DNA from: Nocardia asteroides
GTDB lineage: Bacteria > Actinomycetota > Actinomycetes > Mycobacteriales > Mycobacteriaceae
Length of the DNA stretch: 64,000 nucleotides
Reading direction: 5' to 3'
Assembly (NCBI RefSeq): GCF_021183625.1
Contig: NZ_CP089214.1
Location: 1,240,001-1,304,000 of the forward strand
The position numbers and the translations under genes were made by a program. The first letter of the stretch is position 1. Each line of letters starts with the position of its first letter. The notes below the pieces were generated by a model, which worked only from the letters and a program-made list of their open reading frames with translations, ran no database searches and was not told where the DNA came from. Positions 55,836 through 64,000 of this stretch are shown piece after piece.

Positions 55836-55850
55836 CTCTGTGACCGGGAT

Positions 55851-57611
55851 CTACAGGTACTGCCCGGTGTTCGACTCGGTGTCGATGGCCCGGCTGGCAC
55901 TGGCGTTCTTGCCGGTGACGAGCGTGCGGATGTACACGATCCGCTCACCCTTCTTGCCGGAGATCCGCGCCCAGTCGTCCGGATTCGTGGTGTTGGGCAG
56001 GTCCTCGTTCTCGGAGAACTCGTCCACGATCGAATCGTAGAGGTGCTGGATGCGCAGCCCGGGGTTGCCGGTGTCGAGCACCGCCTTGATGGCGTACTTC
56101 TTGGCGCGGTCGACGATGTTCTGGATCATGGCGCCGGAGTTGAAGTCCTTGAAGTACAGGACCTCCTTGTCCCCGTTGGCGTAGGTGACCTCCAGGAAGC
56201 GGTTGTCCTCGCTCTCCGCGTACATCCGGTCGACGACCCGCTCGATCATGGTGCGGATGCAGAGCGTCTTGTCGCCGCCGAACTCGGCGACGTCGTCGGC
56301 GTGCAGCGGCAGCGTGTCGGTCAGGTACTTGGAGAAGATGTCCTGCGCGGACTCCGCGTCCGGCCGCTCGATCTTGATCTTCACGTCGAGCCGGCCCGGC
56401 CGCAGGATGGCGGGGTCGATCATGTCCTCGCGGTTGGAGGCGCCGATCACGATGACGTTCTCCAGCCCCTCCACGCCGTCGATCTCGCTGAGCAGCTGCG
56501 GGACCACGGTGGTCTCCACGTCCGAGGAGACGCCGGAGCCGCGGGTGCGGAAGATCGAGTCCATCTCGTCGAAGAACACGATCACCGGGGTGCCCTCGGA
56601 TGCCTTCTCGCGCGCCCGCTGGAAGATGATCCGGATGTGCCGCTCGGTCTCGCCGACGAACTTGTTCAGCAGCTCCGGGCCCTTGATGTTGAGGAAGAAG
56701 GACCTGGCCTCCTTGGCGTCCTCGCCGCGGGCCTCGGCGATCTTCTTGGCCAGCGAGTTCGCCACCGCCTTGGCGATCAGCGTCTTGCCGCAGCCGGGCG
56801 GGCCGTAGAGCAGCACGCCCTTGGGCGGGCGCAGCGCGTACTCGCGGAACAGGTCCTTGTGCAGGAAGGGCAGCTCGACCGCGTCCCTGATCTGCTCGAT
56901 CTGCCTGCCGAGGCCGCCGATGTCGGTGTAGTCGACGTCCGGCACCTCCTCCAGCACGAGATCCTCGACCTCGGCCTTGGGGACGCGCTCGAAGGCGAAC
57001 CCGGCCTTGGTGTCGACGAGCAGCGAGTCGCCGGGGCGCAACCTGCGGATCGGGGAGTCCGGGTCGTCCAGGTCGTCGGCCTCGGAGAGCTTGCTGAGCG
57101 GGCCGGAGAGCCACACCACCCGCTCCTCGTCGGCGTGCCCGACGACGAGGGCGCGGCGGCCGTCGTCCAGGATCTCGCGGAGCGTGCCGATCTCGCCGAT
57201 GGCGTCGAAGTTGCCCGCCTCGACGACCGTGAGCGCCTCGTTGAGCCGGACCGTCTGGCCGTACTCGAGCGTGTCGGTGTCGATATTCGGCGAGCAGGTC
57301 AGCCGCATCTTCCGGCCGGAGGTGAAGACGTCGACCGTCTGGTCCTCGTAGGCGCCGATCAGGATGCCGTAGCCGCTCGGCGGCTGACCGAGCCGGTCGA
57401 CCTCCTCGCGGAGCGCGATCAGCTGCTGGCGTGCCTCCTTGAGGGTGTCCATCAGCTTGGTGTTGCGAATCGTGAGCGAATCGATGCGGGCCTCGAACTC
57501 GCGCCCGCGCTCCGGCGAATCGGCGAGTTGCCTGCGGAGTGCAGCCGCCTCGGCCCGAACCGCCTCGAGCTCTCTCCAGGCCGCCGAATCCGAATTCTCG
57601 ATGGGGCTCAT
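55851..57611 (-). CDS. mpa: Proteasomal AAA+ ATPase Mpa/ARC
   Basis: This 586-residue hexameric ATPase recognises Pup and unfolds tagged proteins into the proteasome. An N-terminal coiled coil (about residues 10-80; [16 protein letters not shown]) binds Pup, and tandem OB domains follow. Walker A is GPPGCGKT (270-277), Walker [10 protein letters not shown], and the C-terminal GQYL opens the 20S gate. I prefer ATG at 57611, which has GGAGG eight bases ahead, over the in-frame ATG at 57677 (608 residues), which lacks one. It lies about 3.8 kb beyond the dop start. Confidence 0.96.
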   Translation of the reverse strand: MSPIENSDSAAWRELEAVRAEAAALRRQLADSPERGREFEARIDSLTIRNTKLMDTLKEARQQLIALREEVDRLGQPPSGYGILIGAYEDQTVDVFTSGRKMRLTCSPNIDTDTLEYGQTVRLNEALTVVEAGNFDAIGEIGTLREILDDGRRALVVGHADEERVVWLSGPLSKLSEADDLDDPDSPIRRLRPGDSLLVDTKAGFAFERVPKAEVEDLVLEEVPDVDYTDIGGLGRQIEQIRDAVELPFLHKDLFREYALRPPKGVLLYGPPGCGKTLIAKAVANSLAKKIAEARGEDAKEARSFFLNIKGPELLNKFVGETERHIRIIFQRAREKASEGTPVIVFFDEMDSIFRTRGSGVSSDVETTVVPQLLSEIDGVEGLENVIVIGASNREDMIDPAILRPGRLDVKIKIERPDAESAQDIFSKYLTDTLPLHADDVAEFGGDKTLCIRTMIERVVDRMYAESEDNRFLEVTYANGDKEVLYFKDFNSGAMIQNIVDRAKKYAIKAVLDTGNPGLRIQHLYDSIVDEFSENEDLPNTTNPDDWARISGKKGERIVYIRTLVTGKNASASRAIDTESNTGQYL

Positions 57612-57726
57612 GTGCTGCTCCTCCCAGTCCCGGTCTATCAACGCTACCGGGCGCGAACCGTTCTCGCTGTCCGACATGGTTTCGTCGTGATCACATCTCT
57701 GCTGCGACCGGCCGCCGATCCACCAT

Positions 57727-57742
57727 GTTAGCCTGCCCTAAC
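57727..57742. promoter_or_regulatory. Inverted repeat GTTAG-N6-CTAAC between divergent mpa and lipoprotein genes
   Basis: A perfect 5-bp palindrome arm pair with a six-base spacer lies in the divergent promoter region. It resembles, but does not match, an IdeR/DtxR iron box because the arm spacing is wrong. It is a possible operator. Confidence 0.4.
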
Positions 57743-57787
57743 AAACCCCGGCGGGTCCTCTCGCCGATAAACCGAAAGGTTGCCGAG

Positions 57788-58324
57788 ATGCTCCTTCCTT
57801 CCCGTGCACTGCGTGTGTCCGTGGGTACCGTCGCCGCGGCGGTCGCCGTTACGCTCGGCCTCGTCGGCTGCGGTTCGGACGACTCGTCCGACACCGCCGC
57901 ATCGAGCACCAGTGCCGTCGCGAGCAGCGCCGCCGCCTCGTCCTCGACGGCGGCCGCGTCCAGCTCGCAGGCGGCGGGCGACACCGCCCAGCCGACCCCG
58001 GCGCAGCTCCAGGCCACCCTGGACAAGTTGGCCGATCCGGCCACGCCGACCGCCGACAAGACCGCGGTGGTGGTGGACGGCGAGAAGCGCGCCGCTGCCA
58101 TCGAGCAGCTGACCCAGGCGCTCGCCGGGTACGGCAAGCTCACCTTCACGGTGTCCGATGTCACTGTGGCCGGCAACACGGCGACCGCGCCGACCGTGAT
58201 CACCTCGCCCAACGGCGCCGCCCCCGCCATCCCGCTCACCTGGGAGAACGTCGGCGGAAGCTGGAAGCTGTCGGATGCGACGGCGTGCACGCTGCTCGGC
58301 TTCGCGCAGATCCCCTGCGCCTGA
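57788..58324 (+). CDS. Lipoprotein with MTB12/LppK-like C-terminal domain
   Basis: This 178-residue protein has a lipoprotein signal peptide (SVGTVAAAVAVTLGLVGC; lipobox LVGC, lipidated Cys at about 28). A Ser/Ala-rich linker follows, then a small domain (LQATLDKLADPATPTADKTA, IPLTWENVGGSWKLSDATAC) like that of mycobacterial MTB12 and LppK. LppK (Rv2116) occupies the same place between mpa and trmI in M. tuberculosis, so this is probably its counterpart. Two cysteines near the C-terminus may pair. AAAGG precedes the ATG. Confidence 0.88.
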   Translation: MLLPSRALRVSVGTVAAAVAVTLGLVGCGSDDSSDTAASSTSAVASSAAASSSTAAASSSQAAGDTAQPTPAQLQATLDKLADPATPTADKTAVVVDGEKRAAAIEQLTQALAGYGKLTFTVSDVTVAGNTATAPTVITSPNGAAPAIPLTWENVGGSWKLSDATACTLLGFAQIPCA

Positions 58325-58334
58325 TCCCCGCGCG

Positions 58335-58372
58335 GGTGCCGGGTACCGGGCTCCGAGCCCGTACCCGGCACC
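58335..58372. terminator. Very strong hairpin between convergent lipoprotein and trmI genes
   Basis: GGTGCCGGGTAC pairs with GTACCCGGCACC (12 bp), continued by GGGCTC/GAGCCC with one bulged C. It starts about ten bases after the lipoprotein stop. No T-run follows. Confidence 0.8.
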
Positions 58373-58454
58373 ACCCGCACCGCGACCCTGCGTTTCCACG
58401 CTGCCATTGTTCCCCGGCAGTCGGCTTCCGACACCGGAATCTCACGGATGCGAT

Positions 58455-60268
<1,814 letters not shown>

Positions 60269-61407
60269 CAGCCCGAGTCCGACAGCGAGATTCACGAGCA
60301 CGGCGGAGCCGAAGACCAGGACCGGGCGGCGCCCCGCCGCGCGCAGTCCGCGCACCGAGAACTCCAGCCCGATGGAGACGAAGGCGAGGATCAGGAAGTC
60401 GGTGCGCAGGTCGTTGACGAGGGTGATCTGCTCCTTGCCGGTCGCCGCGGAGACCTGCTGCAGGTAGATCGTACCGATCACCGAGGCGGCGACGAAGCCG
60501 AGCACGAACTTCGGGAACCGCGCCCAGAACTCGCCGAGCGTCGGCCGGGCCGCGCCCTCGGTGCGCTCGATCCGGAGCGTGAAGTAGGCGGTGAGCGCGA
60601 TCGCGACCAGCCCGATCAGCGCGTTCTGCGTGGTCTTCACGATGGTCGCGATCTGCAGCGCCTCCTCGCCAGCCAGCGCGCCGGAGGCGGCGACCGCGGC
60701 GGTGGTGTCGATGTTGCCGCCGATCCAGGCGCCCGCGACCGCGTCGGAGAGCCCGAACACATCGGCCAGCCAGGGCAGCAGGAAGATCGATGGCAGCGCG
60801 AAGAGGATGACCAGCGAGGCGGCGTAGGCGATCTGCTCGCGCCTGGCCTGCACCGCGCCCGCCGCCGCGATGGCGGCGCTCACCCCGCAGATGGAGACGG
60901 CGGAGGCGAGCAGTGCGCGCAGTTTGTCGTCGATGCCGAGCCGCCCGGCGAACCACCAGGTGAAGCCGAAGACGATGGTGATCAGCAGCAGCGCCTGCAG
61001 GATCGCCGGCCCGGCCGCGGTGACGAGGAGCTTCAGGTTGACCGATGCCCCGAGCAGCACCACGCCGGTCTTGATGAAGAACTCGGTGCGGAACCCGGCG
61101 GCGAGCCGGTCGCGCAGCCCGAGGCCGCTCAGCACCACATTGCCGAGCAGCCCGAGCGCGATGGCGTACACCGGGAACTCGACCGCCTTGGCGACCCGGG
61201 AGAAGGTCCCCTCGGCCGCCCATTTCGGCACGGAGATCTCCAGGTACCTGGTGAGGCCGCCGAGCACCAGCACCACCGCGAGCCCGAGCAGCACGTCCCG
61301 CGCCCGCCCCGGCCGCTCCGCACCGGCTATCGCATCCGTCTCGGTTCCCGGCGCGCGCTCCGGCGCCTCGGTTCCGGCCGCGGGGGCCCGCTTCTCCGGA
61401 TCGCTCA

Positions 61408-61539
61408 TCAGGGCACCAGCCATCCGGGGACGACGCCTGCCAGGATCAGGACGAGCAGGACCAGCCCGACGATGGTGGCGAGCCAGTCCTCGTTCAGCGG
61501 GAATCGGCGCTCGGGCTGCTGCGGTGCTGGTGACGACAC
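61408..61539 (-). CDS. 43-residue single-helix membrane peptide, coupled to the YeiH-type transporter
   Basis: Starting at GTG 61539, with GAGGAG upstream, this gene encodes a short polar N-terminus (SSPAPQQPERRFPLNEDW) followed by one membrane helix (LATIVGLVLLVLILAGVVPG). The stop and the transporter start share one base in TGATG. The arrangement recalls small helper subunits such as KdpF. No function is known to me. It is short enough to be missed by many gene callers. Confidence 0.75.
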   Translation of the reverse strand: MSSPAPQQPERRFPLNEDWLATIVGLVLLVLILAGVVPGWLVP

Positions 61540-61641
61540 GGCGGGTCTCCTCGTGCTGGCGGGCAGAGCGCACCGTAGCAACGCCCCGCCCGCCCGCACA
61601 CCGATTGCCTTTCCGCAGAACGCAATCCTTGACGACCGCGC

Positions 61642-62493
61642 TCAGAAGGCTCGGCAGGACCTGATGTCGGTCGCGAGGATCGCCTTCGCACCCAGCTCGG
61701 CCAGCCGGTCCATGAGGTCGTTGCCCTGCTTGCGCGGCACCAGCGCGCGCACCGCCACCCAGTCGGCGTCGGCCAGCGGGGAGACCGTCGGCGACTCCAG
61801 CCCCGGGGTGATCAGCACCGCCTGGTCCAGCAGCTTCTTGGGGCAGTCGTAGTCCAGCATGAGGTACTGCTGTGCGAAGACCACGCCCTGGATCCGGGCG
61901 ACCAGCTGGTTGCGGGCCCGGTCACCGGTGCCGGAGTCGGCCTGCTCGACCAGCACGCCCTCGGAATCGCAGAGCGACTCGCCGAACGCCACCAGATTGT
62001 GCTGGCGCAGCGTCCGGCCGGAGCCGACCACGTCGGCGATCGCGTCGGCGACGCCGAGCTGGATGGAGATCTCCACCGCGCCGTCCAGCCGGATGACCTC
62101 GGCGGTCAGCCCGCGTGCGGCCAGGTCGGCCCGGACCAGCTTCGGGTAGGAGGTTGCGATCCGCTTGCCCGCCAGTTGCTCGACCGACCACGGCTGCCCC
62201 TGCGGCGCGGCGTAGCGGAAGCTGGAGCGGCCGAAGCCGAGCGCGAGCCGCTCCTTCACCGGCGCGCCGGAGTCCAGGGCGAGGTCGCGGCCGGTGATGC
62301 CGAGGTCGAGCTCGCCGGAGCCGACGTAGATGGCGATGTCCTTGGGGCGGAGGAAGAAGAACTCGACCTGGTTGGCCGGGTCCAGCACGGTCAGGTCGCG
62401 GGAATCGGTCCGGGTGCGGTATCCGGCCTCGGCGAGGATGGAGGAGGCGGATTCGGACAGCGAGCCCTTGTTGGGTACGGCGACGCGCAGCAC
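61642..62493 (-). CDS. hisG: ATP phosphoribosyltransferase, long form
   Basis: This 283-residue enzyme catalyses the first step of histidine synthesis, joining ATP and PRPP. It is the long form with a C-terminal ACT-like regulatory domain (about residues 210-283), so histidine feedback is expected. Signatures: [54 protein letters not shown]. The start is GTG at 62493. It follows hisE by 64 bases on the same strand. Confidence 0.97.
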   Translation of the reverse strand: MLRVAVPNKGSLSESASSILAEAGYRTRTDSRDLTVLDPANQVEFFFLRPKDIAIYVGSGELDLGITGRDLALDSGAPVKERLALGFGRSSFRYAAPQGQPWSVEQLAGKRIATSYPKLVRADLAARGLTAEVIRLDGAVEISIQLGVADAIADVVGSGRTLRQHNLVAFGESLCDSEGVLVEQADSGTGDRARNQLVARIQGVVFAQQYLMLDYDCPKKLLDQAVLITPGLESPTVSPLADADWVAVRALVPRKQGNDLMDRLAELGAKAILATDIRSCRAF

Positions 62494-62557
62494 GATGGGG
62501 TCCTTTCGGGGTGGGGTGAGTGCTCTCGACGGTCGACGGGGTGTCGGCGCGGTGCCG

Positions 62558-62830
62558 TCACAGATGTCGGTACACGTCGTCCAGCGTCAGCCCGCGGCCC
62601 ACCATCAGCACCTGTACCCAGTACAGGAGCTGGGAGATCTCCTCGGCGAGGGCGTCGTCGCTCTCGTGCTCGGCGGCGATCCAGACCTCGCCCGCCTCCT
62701 CGAGCACCTTCTTGCCCTGGGTGTGCACCCCCGCGTCCAGCGCGGCCACGGTTCCCGAACCCTCGGGGCGGGTGGCGGCGCGGTCCTGCAGCTCGGCGAA
62801 CAGGGCCTCGAAGTTCTTCACGCGGGTCAT
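62558..62830 (-). CDS. hisE: Phosphoribosyl-ATP pyrophosphatase
   Basis: This 90-residue enzyme catalyses the second step of histidine synthesis. The acidic MazG-like metal motif is visible in [20 protein letters not shown] and [17 protein letters not shown]. The ATG at 62830 gives the family-like start [14 protein letters not shown]. It precedes hisG and is separate from hisI, as in mycobacteria. Confidence 0.97.
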   Translation of the reverse strand: MTRVKNFEALFAELQDRAATRPEGSGTVAALDAGVHTQGKKVLEEAGEVWIAAEHESDDALAEEISQLLYWVQVLMVGRGLTLDDVYRHL

Positions 62831-62902
62831 TCTTTCAGACCCGGGTGCTCCCCCTCCGTTCCGGTGCCGCGACGGGGAGGCCCGCCGCGGCACCGGCCGA
62901 GC

Positions 62903-64000
62903 TCAGCCCGCGTCGGTCGCCAGCAGTTCGCGCAGGTCCGCGACGGCGGTGCGGAGGTGCTCCGCGAAGGCGTGCATCTCCCCTGCCACCGGCTGCGGGG
63001 TGGCGAGGTAGAGCTTCCACCGGTCCGGCAGCAGCACGTAGGCGACGCCGATGCAGCTCGGGCTGGTGGAGCCGAAACCGAACTGGCGGATGTGCACCGA
63101 CGGCGCCGAGCTGGTGCTCAGGTAGTCGTCGCGCAGGATCCGCCAGCCCGGGCTGGTGTACAGCGGCAGCGGCTCGGTGACCCCGAGCTCGGCGCCCCGG
63201 CGGCGCTGGATCCACTCCAGCTCCCACAGGTGCTGCTCGGGCGCGGCCCCGGCCTGGCACTGCCTGGCCCGCTCCACGTGCGCCGCCGCGGCGGCCCGCG
63301 CGGCGGCCAGCTTGGCCTCGGTGGAGGCGCCCGCGTCCTCGAAGGCGTCCACGAAGGCGATGATCTCCGGGGTGATCACCCGCATGGCCTCGGTGCGGCC
63401 GTTGCGCCACTGCCTGGTCGCGATCGACTCGTAGGTGGCGCCGGTGAAGCCCTTGCTGCGCCGGTGCGCGATCTGGTAGCTGAGCTGCGCGAACGCGTCC
63501 GGGCTTATCTTCAGCGCCTTGGCGGCCTCGGTGCCGAAGTCGTCGAAGGAGACGACCTGGGTCGCGTTCGCCGCGGCGTAGTCGGCGAAATCGGCGGCGG
63601 CCGCGGCGATGTCGGCGCGCTGCGCGGCGGTCAGGGTGAACTCGATCGGCTCGACCGGCGGCAGCCCCTGCCCGCGCGCCCCCGAGCGCTCCGCGTGCTC
63701 GGCGAGCGGGGTGCCGAGCAGGGTGTCGACGAAGGAGAGGACGGTGGTGCCGTCCAGCCCGCAGTGCTCGACGTTGATCCCGGCCTGGCCGTCGGCGAAG
63801 ACGACGAAGGTGACGGCCTTGTCGAAGTACCGGTTGCCGCTGTCGCCGTGCAGCAGCTGGTCGCTGGCCTGCTGCTCGTCCTGCGGCGCGAAATCCTCCA
63901 GCGCGACCACGAACAGCGCCGACTCGATGGTCTCGATGGCCGCGGCGTTGCCCGGGTCGGCCAGCAGCTCGGCCCGGCTCGCGGCCCACTCCGCGCGGGC
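62903..64000 (-). CDS. Choline/carnitine O-acyltransferase family protein (5' part outside window)
   Basis: The visible 365 residues are the C-terminal part of a carnitine/choline acyltransferase, which moves acyl groups between CoA and carnitine or choline. The catalytic His is in INVEHCGLDGTTV. Further family segments are ALKISPDAFAQLSYQIAHRR, TYESIATRQWRNGRTEAMRV and SFGFGST-like VHIRQFGFGSTSPSCIGVAY. The frame stays open to the window edge, so the start lies beyond 64000. Such enzymes are uncommon in bacteria compared with eukaryotes. Confidence 0.9.
   Translation of the reverse strand, partial: ARAEWAASRAELLADPGNAAAIETIESALFVVALEDFAPQDEQQASDQLLHGDSGNRYFDKAVTFVVFADGQAGINVEHCGLDGTTVLSFVDTLLGTPLAEHAERSGARGQGLPPVEPIEFTLTAAQRADIAAAAADFADYAAANATQVVSFDDFGTEAAKALKISPDAFAQLSYQIAHRRSKGFTGATYESIATRQWRNGRTEAMRVITPEIIAFVDAFEDAGASTEAKLAAARAAAAAHVERARQCQAGAAPEQHLWELEWIQRRRGAELGVTEPLPLYTSPGWRILRDDYLSTSSAPSVHIRQFGFGSTSPSCIGVAYVLLPDRWKLYLATPQPVAGEMHAFAEHLRTAVADLRELLATDAG

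Noticed and set aside
57727..57742. IdeR iron box at the mpa/lipoprotein promoter
   Set aside because: The arms look similar but the spacing (six bases) does not fit the 19-bp consensus. It is kept only as an unassigned palindrome.

Overview
The window is GC-rich DNA, densely coded on both strands, from an actinomycete of the order Mycobacteriales. A Nocardia species is the most likely source. The main reason is gene order. Two blocks match the Mycobacterium tuberculosis neighbourhoods Rv2062c-Rv2074 (cobN, cobG, cobH, cobIJ, cobK, cobL, SDR, F420 enzyme) and Rv2089c-Rv2122c (pepE, exonuclease, helY, tatC, tatA, pafC, pafB, pafA, prcA, prcB, pup, dop, mpa, lppK-like, trmI, nuclease, hisG, hisE). 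The mycobacterial genes that normally lie between these blocks are missing or replaced. No tRNA, rRNA, CRISPR array, insertion sequence or prophage was seen. The only non-coding stretch above 300 bases is 10971-11341.

Region 1 (1-10970, minus strand) is the start of a giant non-ribosomal peptide synthetase running off the left edge: C-A-PCP-C-A-PCP-C-A-PCP-C. Its first module closely resembles EntF and carries the serine specificity code, so an acylated or aroylated seryl peptide such as a siderophore is a reasonable guess. Region 2 (11342-17947) holds lnt, an amidohydrolase, fxsA, a NarL/DesR-type two-component pair and a divergent TauE/SafE permease. Region 3 (18028-25642) holds tldD-tldE, a PPOX F420/flavin protein, a PadR repressor with a divergent VOC gene and a near-perfect operator, an unknown 339-aa protein, a DHFR-like reductase, and a methionine aminopeptidase divergent from a small XRE regulator. 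Three GGTAT-N4-ATACC palindromes lie between those last two genes.

Region 4 (25650-38719) is the cobalamin block. cobN has a cobalamin riboswitch and is divergent from cobG-cobH-cobIJ. A second PadR gene follows. On the minus strand come cobL, a secreted protein where M. tuberculosis has cobM, and cobK, which appears to start with CTG. Then come an SDR, an F420-dependent biliverdin-reductase-like protein and an Xaa-Pro peptidase.

Region 5 (38894-59288) is the DNA-processing, Tat-export and Pup-proteasome block. pup-prcB-prcA overlap by four bases each, pafB-pafC precede tatA-tatC-helY, and mpa lies about 5 kb beyond dop. Between dop and mpa sit a small membrane protein, a second YidC-type insertase, a NUDIX hydrolase, an AIM24 protein, an ArsC-like protein and a secreted cyclophilin. 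Together these genes tag proteins with Pup (PafA), deamidate Pup or remove it (Dop), unfold the targets (Mpa) and degrade them (PrcAB). PafBC controls the DNA-damage response.

Region 6 (59375-64000) holds a Fe-S RecB-family nuclease, a YeiH-type transporter with a translationally coupled 43-residue membrane peptide, hisG, hisE, and a carnitine/choline acyltransferase cut by the right edge. Many genes have a TANNNT hexamer 6-9 bases before the start codon and little or no Shine-Dalgarno sequence, the arrangement of leaderless actinobacterial transcripts.
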